A stretch of DNA of 35,356 nucleotides from a virus. The stretch spans positions 1 to 35,356 of the IMG/VR virus record IMGVR_UViG_3300007541_000077; one strand, 5' to 3'. Below are positions 6,704 to 13,737 of this stretch, piece after piece. Under the pieces are notes generated by a model. It was not told the DNA's origin and did no database searches. It saw only the letters and a list, made by a program, of their open reading frames with translations. The number at the start of each line of letters is the position of its first letter. Within the stretch, counting starts at the first letter, position 1. A program made the translations under genes and the position numbers.

Positions 6704-7245
6704 AAATTATGAAATATGTGATGTTGTTATCTGTAGTGCTTATTAGTGCTTGTGCTAACAATAAAAAAATGACTGAAGCTGATGCGCTTCCAGAAACTGT
6801 TATGGAAAAGCCATCGATGATTACTGATCTTGGTAAAGTAAAAGTCACGTTCAGTGATAAGGGTCAGTGGGAATCGTTAGAGTCTACAGCCACAGCCAAT
6901 GTATCTTTGGATAGTGATGTGGGTATAGAGCAGTCTATGAATCTTGCGACTCTTCGAGCAAAACGAAACATCGTTGAGTTTATAGAAACTGAGATCACTG
7001 CCAGTAAAACAACAGAGACTTTTGTTGACACTTTAGTAAAGCAACAATTATCTGTTGATGCTGCAGCTAACTTGACTTCTAAAGTAACTGAATCTATCAA
7101 AGAAGATTCTAGCGGAATTATTCGAGGTGCTTATATTTCTGATAGGAAACTCTTAGATAAAACAAGAACAGTATCTGTTACAGTTGTTGTTGATAGAAAA
7201 ACATTGGCTGTATCCAGTATGCTTAGAGCACAGGTAAGCAGATGA
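6700..7245 (+). CDS. LPP20-like lipoprotein (FlgP-type domain)
   Basis: A 181-residue protein with a lipoprotein signal (LSVVLISAC, lipobox LISAC with C18), so it should be lipidated and membrane-anchored on the periplasmic side. The body (roughly 55-175) contains GIEQSMNLATLRAKRNIVEFIETEI and a later beta-rich segment ending RTVSVTVVVDRKTL. This is the arrangement of the LPP20/FlgP family, in which a helix of repeated Ala-Arg-x-x-Leu precedes a VxVxV strand. In Vibrio, FlgP is an outer-membrane lipoprotein of the flagellar basal disk. It overlaps the next gene by 4 bases. Assignment to the domain is by eye only, and the phage role is unknown. Confidence 0.6.
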   Translation: MKIMKYVMLLSVVLISACANNKKMTEADALPETVMEKPSMITDLGKVKVTFSDKGQWESLESTATANVSLDSDVGIEQSMNLATLRAKRNIVEFIETEITASKTTETFVDTLVKQQLSVDAAANLTSKVTESIKEDSSGIIRGAYISDRKLLDKTRTVSVTVVVDRKTLAVSSMLRAQVSR

Positions 7246-8255
7246 GACTTCTAATTATATTATGTTTTCTTTTTTCTACAGTAGCAAAAGCAGAATTGGT
7301 TACTGTAGAAGGAAGAGGTGAGACTTACGACAAAGCTTTGAGTAACGCAAAAGAGGCAGCAGTAGGTAAAGTTGCTGGATCTTTTGTATTATCTGAGAGA
7401 AGTTTTAGTGATGAAGAATATTCTGAAGATATGGTTGAGTATAACTCAGGTTCCATAACTTCTTACGATGTTATTCATAGCTTCTATGATGATAAAACTA
7501 AGTTGCATGTTGTTACTATACAAGCTAACGTCGATCCAAAGAAAAACAATCTATTAACAGTTAATAAACCTACGGAAGTGGAAATAGATTGGAAAGAACA
7601 TAACAATCGTGCTGAAGTAATACATCGTTTAGATAACATTAATCGAATGTTTAGTGTTGTTATTCAGGAACCAAAAGTTGGTATAGGAACTTATCAAACC
7701 AAGTTCCGAACTAAAGTTACATTCTCGTACCAGCCTAAATGGATTTCTGATATGGAAACTTTTGCTGGAGTTTCTGGTGGTAAGGGCAAAGTTAGAACTA
7801 ATGTGTACGAAAGAGTACACGGTAATATAGTTACTGGCTTGCTTAGTAAATCGCCACTAGCTGCGGTATTAGTTTACGAAGTAGGTAAACCAAATGAGGT
7901 GCAGAGAGACGATCAGATGATGACCTGTTTCGCTAAGAAGAAAGGGTCGCATTTAAAGTGTTACAACATAGGTGTAGAATATACCATACCAAGATCTCCC
8001 ATGTTAACTATAACTGGGGTAACTGATTCTGGTGAAGTTGTGTTATACCAGCACCTTGTAAATATGACAGAATTATATCAATATGTAAATGCAGGCGATC
8101 ATATAAACCATAGAATGTTTAAACAAATGAATTATACTTTCGATCAACCAGCATTTGTGGTATATAGCAATCAAAAAATTGTTGAAGATATGAGTTTTTA
8201 TGTCGACAATAATGTTGCTAAGTCATTAAAACGATTTAATGTTTACTGGAGATAA
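7242..8255 (+). CDS. Exported periplasmic protein with FlgT-like N-terminal domain
   Basis: A 337-residue protein with signal peptide 1-17 (LLIILCFLFSTVAKA). Residues about 20-105 carry the pattern VTVEGRGETYDKALSNAKEAAVGKVAGSFV, then SGSITSYDVIHSF and LHVVTIQANV. Periplasmic proteins such as FlgT, and others with a ligand-independent swapped-hairpin domain, show this pattern. The rest (about 110-337) is unrecognised and beta-rich, with two Cys (MMTCF and LKCYN) that could form a disulfide. It is translationally coupled to the LPP20-like lipoprotein by an ATGA overlap. FlgP and FlgT are also encoded together in Vibrio, so a phage-borne pair is notable. No flagellar function is implied without evidence. 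Confidence 0.55.
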   Translation: MRLLIILCFLFSTVAKAELVTVEGRGETYDKALSNAKEAAVGKVAGSFVLSERSFSDEEYSEDMVEYNSGSITSYDVIHSFYDDKTKLHVVTIQANVDPKKNNLLTVNKPTEVEIDWKEHNNRAEVIHRLDNINRMFSVVIQEPKVGIGTYQTKFRTKVTFSYQPKWISDMETFAGVSGGKGKVRTNVYERVHGNIVTGLLSKSPLAAVLVYEVGKPNEVQRDDQMMTCFAKKKGSHLKCYNIGVEYTIPRSPMLTITGVTDSGEVVLYQHLVNMTELYQYVNAGDHINHRMFKQMNYTFDQPAFVVYSNQKIVEDMSFYVDNNVAKSLKRFNVYWR

Positions 8256-8257
8256 TT

Positions 8258-8752
8258 ATGCCTAATTGGTGTTTCAACGAAGCAGTTCTTTTTAATCAAG
8301 ACAGTACTAAAATAGATGCTCTGGTAGAGGAACTTGAGAAAGAAAATCCAGAACCATTTAACCATCTCAGACCAAGACCAGAAGAGAAAAATGAAGAGTG
8401 GTATAGTTGGAATATAGAAAAGTGGGGAACTAAATGGGATGTAAACATTGAGGACTACACTCGTGTTGATGACAATACGATTCAATTATTCTTTGATAGT
8501 GCTTGGTCTCCACCAATAGAACTATACACTTATCTAGAACATGAGGGTTGGGATGTAAGTGCTCAATATTCTGAGGAAGGAATGCAGTTTGTTGGTTCTT
8601 ATTCTGATTTAGAAAACGACTATTATGAATATGATTTTTCTGAAGAGGATTGGCGAGAACATATCCCAGAAGAGTTAATTATATTTGGAAATCTAGATGA
8701 TGGGTATGAGTGGTATAAAGAAAATCTAGAAGATGAAGAACAAATTCACTAA
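8258..8752 (+). CDS. YubB/Api92-like ferredoxin-fold protein
   Basis: A 164-residue protein with the N-terminal signature MPNWCFNEAVLF, a central W-rich region (EEWYSWNIEKWGTKWDV), a segment IQLFFDSAWSPPIELY, and EEGMQFVGSYS. This is the pattern of the DUF1281/YubB ferredoxin-like proteins found on plasmids and in phages. It is strongly acidic overall, especially in the last 50 residues. The biochemical role of the family is not known. It follows the FlgT-like gene by two bases and overlaps the dCMP deaminase start by 20 bases. Confidence 0.7.
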   Translation: MPNWCFNEAVLFNQDSTKIDALVEELEKENPEPFNHLRPRPEEKNEEWYSWNIEKWGTKWDVNIEDYTRVDDNTIQLFFDSAWSPPIELYTYLEHEGWDVSAQYSEEGMQFVGSYSDLENDYYEYDFSEEDWREHIPEELIIFGNLDDGYEWYKENLEDEEQIH

Positions 8753-9200
8753 CCTTTATATGAAACTGGCTGAGGAAACTGCTAAACTTTCTTCAGCCAG
8801 AAGATTAAAAGTTGGAGCAGTAATAGTAAAAGACCACAGAGTTATTAGTCTTGGATATAACGGGACTCCTGCTGGTTGGGATAATAACTGTGAAATAGAA
8901 ATTGAAAACGAGCATTTAAAGAAATACCCCAACCCACATCAACACCATGTTATAGAACTGAGAACTAAGCCAGAAGTAATACACGCTGAAGCAAATGCTA
9001 TTGCCAAACTTGCAAGAGATGGTGAGTCAGGTAAAGATGCTACGATGTTTCTAACCCACAATCCTTGCATTGAGTGCGCAAAATTAATTTACGGAGCAGG
9101 CATTTCTAAGGTATACTATAAGAATGAATATCGAAACAACGAAGGTGTAGAGTTTTTAAACAAATGCAACATAGGAACTATCTATTATGAAAATCTGTAA
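8733..9200 (+). CDS. cd: Deoxycytidylate (dCMP) deaminase
   Basis: A 155-residue zinc deaminase that converts dCMP to dUMP, feeding thymidylate synthesis. Zinc-site residues are H84 and E86 (proton shuttle) in IHAEAN and C112/C115 in PCIECA. The substrate-side motif GYNGTPAGWDNNCE near 41-53 is typical of dCMP deaminases. Length is slightly below T4 Cd (193). The start at 8733 overlaps the previous gene by 20 bases; ATG 8760 is a shorter alternative without a better ribosome binding site. It is followed by a MazG-like nucleotide hydrolase with a 14-base overlap, a nucleotide-metabolism pair. Confidence 0.9.
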   Translation: MKNKFTNLYMKLAEETAKLSSARRLKVGAVIVKDHRVISLGYNGTPAGWDNNCEIEIENEHLKKYPNPHQHHVIELRTKPEVIHAEANAIAKLARDGESGKDATMFLTHNPCIECAKLIYGAGISKVYYKNEYRNNEGVEFLNKCNIGTIYYENL

Positions 9201-9558
9201 TCCATGGGTTGATGTTCTCTGGTTTATGCAATCAGGCGATCAAGCAACCACACACAATGATGATAAACAAGCAGAGTTATACAAAACATTAATCGATGAA
9301 GAGCATGGTGAATTTACAGAAGCTTTTAAAAACAAAGATGATGTAGAAATTGCTGATGCTTGCTTTGATATGATATGGGTGATTATTGGATATATGTACT
9401 CAAGAGGTTGGGATCCTATTGATATTTGGGAGGAAGGTAAAATTTCTAATCACAAAAAGATAGACCCAATAACAAATACTATACACAAACGTGAAGATGG
9501 AAAGATTCTGAAACCAGAAGGATGGACTCCCCCAAACTTCTCTAAACTTGTTAAATAA
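9187..9558 (+). CDS. MazG/HisE-like nucleoside triphosphate pyrophosphohydrolase
   Basis: A 123-residue all-alpha NTP-PPase superfamily protein. The metal-binding motif is seen as EEHGEF (about 38-43) and, 15 or so residues on, EIADACFDMIW, giving the ExxE...ExxD set. The family hydrolyses nucleoside triphosphates to monophosphates and may remove unwanted dNTPs or lower the alarmone pool. Phage MazG-type enzymes are common in marine T4-like genomes. The C-terminal tail (KREDGKILKPEGWTPP) is typical of phosphoribosyl-ATP pyrophosphohydrolase-like phage forms. It sits beside dCMP deaminase. The precise substrate is unknown. Confidence 0.75.
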   Translation: MKICNPWVDVLWFMQSGDQATTHNDDKQAELYKTLIDEEHGEFTEAFKNKDDVEIADACFDMIWVIIGYMYSRGWDPIDIWEEGKISNHKKIDPITNTIHKREDGKILKPEGWTPPNFSKLVK

Positions 9559-9561
9559 ATA
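9550..9561 (+). promoter_or_regulatory. Late-type promoter motif (TTAAATAAATA)
   Basis: Two overlapping octamers, GTTAAATA (9550-9557) and AATAAATA (9554-9561), lie on the stop codon of the upstream gene. T4 spacing predicts a start at 9563-9567, right at ATG 9566, so a late transcript would be leaderless. Confidence 0.45.
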
Positions 9562-9565
9562 TAAT

Positions 9566-10102
9566 ATGAATATATTTTACTTAGATCATGATACAAAAAA
9601 GTGTGCAGAAATGCACGTTGATAAACATTGCGTAAAGATGATACTTGAATATGCACAACTACTATCTACTGCTCATCGTGTGCTTGACGGTACTGAGTAC
9701 GTTGGGAGTACTGCTAATGGACGTAAAAGGATACGTTACAGTCTTCCTGATGATCGTGAATCTGTCTTGTACATGGCTACTCATATCAACCATCCAAGCG
9801 CTGTCTGGGTGAGACAATCTGTCAAGAACTACGAGTGGTTGTACAAGTTGTTTTTCGATCTAACTGATGAGTATATCCACAGATATATGAAGATTCACAA
9901 ATGTGTGATGCTTGCTCACCTTCTCAGAAATCCTCCAAACAACATTCCTAAAGATGTTCCATTTACACAACCTACTCCAGCTATGCCTGACGAGTACAAG
10001 GTAGCTGGCGACTCTATTAAATCATATCACAACTACTATAATGGATCAAAACAGCGAATGTTTTCTTGGAAAAATAGAAACACGCCACACTTTATAACCT
10101 AA
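9566..10102 (+). CDS. Conserved T4-like phage hypothetical protein (178 aa)
   Basis: Starts at ATG 9566 (MNIFYLD); a non-AUG start at 9548 would overlap the previous stop. The N-terminus MNIFYLDHDTKKCAEMHVDKHCVKMILEYAQLLSTAHR is highly conserved in marine T4-like phages as I recall it. Later there are SVLYMATHINHPSAVWVRQS and a C-terminal KQRMFSWKNRNTPHF. Conserved His, Asp and Lys residues in the first 40 positions suggest an enzyme, perhaps metal-dependent. I do not know the function. Late-type octamers lie at its start. Confidence 0.75.
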   Translation: MNIFYLDHDTKKCAEMHVDKHCVKMILEYAQLLSTAHRVLDGTEYVGSTANGRKRIRYSLPDDRESVLYMATHINHPSAVWVRQSVKNYEWLYKLFFDLTDEYIHRYMKIHKCVMLAHLLRNPPNNIPKDVPFTQPTPAMPDEYKVAGDSIKSYHNYYNGSKQRMFSWKNRNTPHFIT

Positions 10103-10105
10103 ATA
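10098..10105 (+). promoter_or_regulatory. Late-type promoter CCTAAATA
   Basis: The octamer overlaps the stop codon of the upstream gene. Predicted start is near 10111, five bases before ATG 10116, leaving no room for a ribosome binding site. Confidence 0.5.
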
Positions 10106-10115
10106 AAAATACAAT

Positions 10116-10361
10116 ATGCCAACATACGAATTTATTGACACTTCAAATAATGAGATCTTCGAAAAGTCTATGAAGATCTCTGAGCTAGATTCATATCTAG
10201 CAGAAAATCCCACACACCAAAGACACCATAGCAGCGCACCACCGTTGGGTGACCCTGTGCGTCTTGGTATTCGTAAAGTCGACAACGGATTTAAGGAGGT
10301 GCTACACAAAATCTCAGAAAGAGCTCCAGGAGCGAAAGGACTAAAAGACCACATTCGATAA
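10116..10361 (+). CDS. Small FmdB-like phage protein (81 aa)
   Basis: Begins MPTYEFIDTSNNEIFEKSMKIS and continues to PPLGDPVRLGIRKVDNGFKEVLHKI. The first strands resemble the FmdB regulatory-protein domain, but the zinc-ribbon cysteines normally following it are absent, as in other T4-like phage versions. It is widespread in marine T4-like phages, and its role is unknown. It lies 24 bases before phoH, which has AAGGTAGGAAG ahead of its ATG. Confidence 0.7.
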   Translation: MPTYEFIDTSNNEIFEKSMKISELDSYLAENPTHQRHHSSAPPLGDPVRLGIRKVDNGFKEVLHKISERAPGAKGLKDHIR

Positions 10362-10384
10362 TAACAACAAGGTAGGAAGTTTAT

Positions 10385-11146
10385 ATGCCAAGAAGAGCAG
10401 AAAATGTTTTAGATATAAATGATGGCAAGAAACAAAATAAAAATCATGGGCTAAAAATTAGATTAGATGATTTAAAAACTTTTGATCCTTTAACTGACAA
10501 TCAAAAAAAGTTTTTTGATTTATATAAGAAGCAAGAATATTTTGTAGCACTACACGGAGTGGCAGGAACAGGAAAAACTTTTATTGCTTTATATAAAGCT
10601 TTAGAAGAAGTCTTAGAAAAAGACAATCCCTTTAGTAAGATTATTATAGTTCGCTCAGCTGTGCAGTCCAGAGATATTGGACACCTTCCTGGAGATATAG
10701 ATGAGAAGATGGAAATCTATAGGCAGCCTTATGTTCAAATATGCGATACTCTTTTCGGAAGGAAAGATGCATACCAACGGTTAGAAGAACAGGGGCATAT
10801 AGAATTTATTTCCACTTCGTTTATTAGAGGTATGAGTTTTGATGATGCGATTATTATAGTTGATGAGATGCAAAACTTAACCTTTGAAGAGATAGATACG
10901 GTGATGACTCGAGTGGGATATCGGTCAAAGATTATTTGGTGTGGCGACTACCGCCAAACAGATCTAAATAAAAGAAAGAATGACGTAAGTGGTATTTTAA
11001 AATTTTTAGATATAGCGATGCATATGAAAGCATTTAGTAAAATTGAATTCACTATTAATGACATTGTCAGAAGTAGCTTGGTAAAAGATTATATTCTTGC
11101 CAAGACAAAATTCGAGGATGCTCAGGATATGTTGAAACCAAAATAG
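10385..11146 (+). CDS. phoH: PhoH-like P-loop ATPase
   Basis: A 253-residue nucleotide-binding protein. Walker A is GVAGTGKT (residues 58-65), and Walker B with the following glutamate is IIIVDEMQN (about 157-165). Between them lie RSAVQSRDIGHLPGD and FIRGMSFDDA, both PhoH hallmarks. A sensor-like WCGDYRQTD follows at about 185. PhoH proteins belong to superfamily 1-like helicase folds, and some act on RNA. They are among the most common auxiliary genes in marine phages, but not reliably linked to phosphate starvation. Position between the FmdB-like and RecB-like genes is typical. Confidence 0.9.
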   Translation: MPRRAENVLDINDGKKQNKNHGLKIRLDDLKTFDPLTDNQKKFFDLYKKQEYFVALHGVAGTGKTFIALYKALEEVLEKDNPFSKIIIVRSAVQSRDIGHLPGDIDEKMEIYRQPYVQICDTLFGRKDAYQRLEEQGHIEFISTSFIRGMSFDDAIIIVDEMQNLTFEEIDTVMTRVGYRSKIIWCGDYRQTDLNKRKNDVSGILKFLDIAMHMKAFSKIEFTINDIVRSSLVKDYILAKTKFEDAQDMLKPK

Positions 11147-11160
11147 GATAATATATTATT

Positions 11161-11817
11161 GTGAAGTTTAATCATATATCATACGACCACACAAAGATAA
11201 CGAGAGCCACTGCCCATGATGGCTCTCGTGTCTACAGAACTCCAACTGGTAAAATGTATCCATCAGTTACTTCTGTAACTGGTCTACTCAAAAAGGATAT
11301 TATAAAAGCTTGGCGTGCTAAAGTTGGAGATAAAGTTGCTAACGAGATATCCACTCGAGCTGCCAGAAGAGGAACCAAAGTCCACTCTCTCTGCGAATCC
11401 TATTTGAGCAACGAGGCAGTCGAACCAGATATGTTTGATCTGGAGATGTGGAATAATATACGTCCAGAACTAGATAGAATAAATAATATACATGCATTAG
11501 AAACTCAGCTTTATTCAGATCATCTTCAAGTTGCAGGTACGGTAGACTGCATTGCTGAGTATGACGGAACTCTTTCTGTTATAGATTTTAAAACTTCCAA
11601 AAGAGTTAAGAGTAAAAAAGATATAGATGATTATTTTATGCAGTGTTCTGCATATGCAGTTGCCTTTGAAGAGAGGACTGGAGTTCCTGTTGCAAATTTA
11701 ATGATTATTATGGCAGTAGATGATTCCGAGACGCTTATCTTTAGAGAAAAGAGAGACAATTGGATAAAGCAGTTTATAGAGTTACGAGAAGATTATAGAA
11801 AACTAAGAAATATATAA
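11161..11817 (+). CDS. RecB-like PD-(D/E)XK exonuclease
   Basis: A 218-residue nuclease-fold protein. N-terminal SVTSVTGLLKKDIIKAWRAKVGDKVANEI and RGTKVHSLCE (with the motif-I His) are followed by ALETQLYSDHLQVAGTVDCIAEYDGTLSVIDFKTSK. In this region E, D (GTVD) and D-x-K (IDFK) form the catalytic set of the RecB/Cas4-type nucleases, then a late Gln-Tyr helix (FMQCSAYAVAFEE). The start is a GTG, with AGGA about 12 bases upstream. Homologues in marine T4-like phages are annotated as exonucleases, probably for DNA degradation or recombination. Confidence 0.82.
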   Translation: MKFNHISYDHTKITRATAHDGSRVYRTPTGKMYPSVTSVTGLLKKDIIKAWRAKVGDKVANEISTRAARRGTKVHSLCESYLSNEAVEPDMFDLEMWNNIRPELDRINNIHALETQLYSDHLQVAGTVDCIAEYDGTLSVIDFKTSKRVKSKKDIDDYFMQCSAYAVAFEERTGVPVANLMIIMAVDDSETLIFREKRDNWIKQFIELREDYRKLRNI

Positions 11818-11829
11818 TGGAGAACATTT

Positions 11830-12060
11830 ATGGGTATATCTAAAACGCAAGAGTCTTTTGACAGAATACAAAAATTGTTACCAGAGGTGTGGGAAACCTT
11901 ACACTACAACTGGACTTTAGCATTTGGTGGTGGTTTAACTCTAGAAGAGTTTAACAAAAGCTTAGAAGAAAATAACATAATATCCAAAAGAACAATGGAA
12001 ACTGCTTACGATGTTGATTTTATAATAAATAATATAAAACTAACAATCGGAAGTCAGTAA
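11830..12060 (+). CDS. Hypothetical protein (76 aa)
   Basis: Starts at ATG 11830 with GGAG about 9 bases upstream. The protein is soluble, with a Gly patch ([12 protein letters not shown]) and a C-terminal [13 protein letters not shown] do not recognise it. Its last base overlaps the first base of the next ATG (TAATG), so it is coupled to the Fe-S carrier gene. Confidence 0.65.
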   Translation: MGISKTQESFDRIQKLLPEVWETLHYNWTLAFGGGLTLEEFNKSLEENNIISKRTMETAYDVDFIINNIKLTIGSQ

Positions 12061-12371
12061 TGATTACAGTTACAGAAAAGGCAATGGAAAAGATTAATGC
12101 TCTCTTACAAGAAGAGGGCAATCCAGATTTTAAAGTTAGAGCATTTGTCACTGGTGGCGGATGTTCTGGTTTTAATTACGGATTCACTTTTGAAGAAAAT
12201 AAAGATGAAGACGATTTTGAGGTTGGCGGAATTATTGTAGATTCAATGAGCATGCAGTATTTACAGGGAGCTATTATTGACTGGGAAGATAGTGTCATGA
12301 GTAGCCAATTTGTAATTAGGAACCCAAACGCTACAGCCACATGTGGTTGTGGTAAAAGCTTTGCAGTTTGA
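12060..12371 (+). CDS. erpA: A-type iron-sulfur carrier (ErpA/IscA-like)
   Basis: A 103-residue protein that should hold and transfer Fe-S clusters to apo-enzymes. All three cluster ligands are present: C35 in GGGCSGF, and C95 and C97 in TCGCGKSF. Segments [31 protein letters not shown] and QFVIRNPNA match the ErpA branch of the HesB/IscA family more closely than IscA itself, by my reading. Full family length suggests a working protein. Related HesB-like genes occur in marine T4-like phages. The tRNA begins two bases after its stop, so the two are likely on one transcript. Confidence 0.88.
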   Translation: MITVTEKAMEKINALLQEEGNPDFKVRAFVTGGGCSGFNYGFTFEENKDEDDFEVGGIIVDSMSMQYLQGAIIDWEDSVMSSQFVIRNPNATATCGCGKSFAV

Positions 12372-12372
12372 C

Positions 12373-12446
12373 GCTCCCTTAGTTAAACGGTATAACAGTT
12401 GATTTGTAATCATCTATTGGCAGTTCGATTCTGTCAGGGAGCACCA
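12373..12446 (+). tRNA. tRNA-Thr (anticodon UGU), CCA encoded
   Basis: A complete cloverleaf can be drawn: a 7-bp acceptor stem (GCTCCCT/AGGGAGC); a 4-bp D stem (GTTA/TAAC); an anticodon stem GTTGA/TCATC with one T-T mismatch, around loop TTTGTAA (anticodon TGT); a 4-base variable loop; a T stem GGCAG/CTGTC with one G-T pair around TTCGATT; then A plus an encoded CCA. UGU reads ACA, a codon favoured in AT-rich genomes. The gene lies between the ErpA-like gene and an exported protein, so it must be processed from a longer transcript. Confidence 0.93.
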
Positions 12447-12460
12447 ACAAAGGAGAATGT

Positions 12461-12892
12461 ATGAGAACAATATTATTTGCTTTTCTTATATCTCTTGTTG
12501 GGTTAAGTTATGCAAACAGAGAATATTTGGCTGATCCTGTTTTGCAAGTTAATGCAGAACGAGATAAATTAAAATTTGACCCAACTGAGATTCATAAAGT
12601 AAGAGGCACAAATAAAATAGAAGCATATTGGGATATCTACGGCGATTATCCTTCTAAAGCTAAAGTATATATGCGAAGGATGAAGTTTTTTGTAGACTGC
12701 CATCCAGAAAACTTTCCAGACACAGATAAAGCACGAGTAACATTAAGCACTGTTGCTCTGGGAACAATAGATAATCATATGATAAAGATTATTCTTATTC
12801 CTCCAGGAGCCGAAGAATGGATGTTCTGGGATGAAGTTTCATTTATTACACCAGAGCATATTACTAAGATATGCACCTATAAGGGAGAATAA
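12461..12892 (+). CDS. Exported hypothetical protein (143 aa)
   Basis: Starts at ATG 12461 behind AAAGGAG. Residues 1-18 (TILFAFLISLVGLSYA) are a signal peptide with an A-x-x-like cleavage site before NREYL. The mature part has two Cys (FFVDCHPE and ITKICTYK) that may form a disulfide, and a segment YVRR-like/YMRRMKFFV. No family recognised. It is followed after one base by another small exported protein, so these are probably a periplasmic pair. Confidence 0.7.
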   Translation: MRTILFAFLISLVGLSYANREYLADPVLQVNAERDKLKFDPTEIHKVRGTNKIEAYWDIYGDYPSKAKVYMRRMKFFVDCHPENFPDTDKARVTLSTVALGTIDNHMIKIILIPPGAEEWMFWDEVSFITPEHITKICTYKGE

Positions 12893-12893
12893 T

Positions 12894-13220
12894 ATGCGGT
12901 ACTTAGTAATTGCAGTAGTTTGTATAGCGTTGATGATTGCTATGGCTTCTATAACTAATGCAGACGACTCGCCTTACTGCTTGACTAAAGCAAGTCTTGC
13001 TAAAGATGTAGTATCTAGTATTAATGATGGACTAAATCCACAAAATATTAATTTTGCCTTTCCTAATGTTCAATCTGAAGAAGAAGCTGAAATTGCAGTA
13101 GCTTGGGCTCAAGAAATTATGCGTGAAGTGTTACTAATTATGAAGGAAGAGAAAGATCCAGTAAAGGTATATAATTTAATAAAGGATAGTTGTATAAATC
13201 CTTCTGATAAACAAATATAA
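12894..13220 (+). CDS. Exported hypothetical protein (108 aa)
   Basis: I start it at ATG 12894, with AGGGAG seven bases upstream. Earlier in-frame starts lie inside the preceding gene. Residues 1-23 (YLVIAVVCIALMIAMASITNA) make a signal peptide or membrane anchor. The mature part is acidic and helical with two Cys (PYCLTK and DSCINP). No family recognised. Together with the gene before it, it forms a pair of small two-Cys exported proteins. Confidence 0.68.
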   Translation: MRYLVIAVVCIALMIAMASITNADDSPYCLTKASLAKDVVSSINDGLNPQNINFAFPNVQSEEEAEIAVAWAQEIMREVLLIMKEEKDPVKVYNLIKDSCINPSDKQI

Positions 13221-13230
13221 GGAGATACTC

Positions 13231-13386
13231 TTGGCAGCACCAAAAACGAAAAAGACTACAGTAAATGCAAGAATTCATCAGCCTGTTCACAAAAGAACTT
13301 CTATTGGTGGACCAAGACCTAAAACCAGTTCCATGAATAAGTCTAAAAAAAGAAGCTATAAAAAGTACCGTGGGCAGGGAAAATAA
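13231..13386 (+). CDS. Small very basic phage protein (51 aa, TTG start)
   Basis: Reading from TTG 13231, eight bases after GGAG, gives a Lys/Arg-rich protein starting MAAPKTKKTTV. It contains QPVHKRTSIGGPRPKTSSMNK and ends YRGQGK. I recall near-identical architectures (HKRTSIG, KTSSMNK, YRGQG) as a conserved small protein in marine T4-like phages, so I trust it despite the non-AUG start. The high positive charge suggests nucleic-acid binding. Function unknown. Confidence 0.75.
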   Translation: MAAPKTKKTTVNARIHQPVHKRTSIGGPRPKTSSMNKSKKRSYKKYRGQGK

Positions 13387-13388
13387 GC

Positions 13389-13417
13389 TTTACTTTAATT
13401 CAAAAAAGTAGTATAAT
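13389..13417 (+). promoter_or_regulatory. Sigma70-like early promoter with TTAATTC spacer element
   Basis: TTTACT (13389-13394), a 17-base spacer opening TTAATTC, and TATAAT (13412-13417). Predicted start is near 13424. It reads into the leader and small membrane peptide at 13544, then a strong terminator, making a short self-contained unit. Confidence 0.85.
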
Positions 13418-13438
13418 TTATACTAATTTGGGGTAAAA

Positions 13439-13446
13439 CCTAAATA
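13439..13446 (+). promoter_or_regulatory. Possible late-type promoter CCTAAATA
   Basis: An octamer of the same form as those before late genes lies 22 bases after the early -10 box. It would give the same short transcription unit a late start near 13452. The evidence is the motif alone. Confidence 0.35.
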
Positions 13447-13543
13447 ATAAACTGCTCTGATAAAAAGGAGCATTTAAGGAGTTTTGTAAATTGTACTTGT
13501 CAACAGAAACAATTTGCATTTTTCAACTAAAAAGGAGATCCAC

Positions 13544-13630
13544 ATGAAATTGGATTGGAATCTTGCGGCACATGTTGCTGTCGTTATGGTTGTAGTAAAC
13601 CTAGTAGGTAATGCGACAGGTTGGTGGTAA
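13544..13630 (+). CDS. 28-aa single-span membrane peptide
   Basis: ATG 13544 follows a strong AAAGGAG. The peptide starts MKLDWN, has a hydrophobic core LAAHVAVVMVVVNLVG and ends TGWW. With its own early promoter about 120 bases upstream and a terminator 40 bases downstream, it is the only protein the short transcript can encode. The leader of roughly 120 bases (13424-13543) is long for this genome and could be structured or encode an RNA. Function unknown; a small inner-membrane modulator is conceivable. Confidence 0.6.
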   Translation: MKLDWNLAAHVAVVMVVVNLVGNATGWW

Positions 13631-13669
13631 TCCACAAACCACGTTAAACTTTGATTTGACGTAGGTCTT

Positions 13670-13700
13670 GCCAGTTCTTCCTTAAAGAACTGGCATTTTG
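13670..13700 (+). terminator. Strong rho-independent terminator
   Basis: A perfect 10-bp stem (GCCAGTTCTT / AAGAACTGGC) with loop CCTTA is followed by ATTTTGATT. It ends the short unit begun at the promoter at 13389. Confidence 0.85.
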
Positions 13701-13737
13701 ATTATGAAAGCGATACCAATAGGCTAATATCTTAGAC

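Noticed and set aside
9548-9565. Non-AUG start of the 178-residue protein at 9548
   Set aside because: It overlaps the upstream stop, and the conserved N-terminus MNIFYLD begins at ATG 9566.
12373-12446. tRNA gene as a phage attachment site
   Set aside because: No integrase, excisionase or direct repeat of the tRNA end is visible, and the genome type is lytic; the encoded CCA and complete cloverleaf fit an ordinary phage tRNA.
12831-12893. Upstream extension of the 108-residue exported protein
   Set aside because: The extension lies in the preceding gene and would bury the signal peptide; ATG 12894 has a good ribosome binding site.
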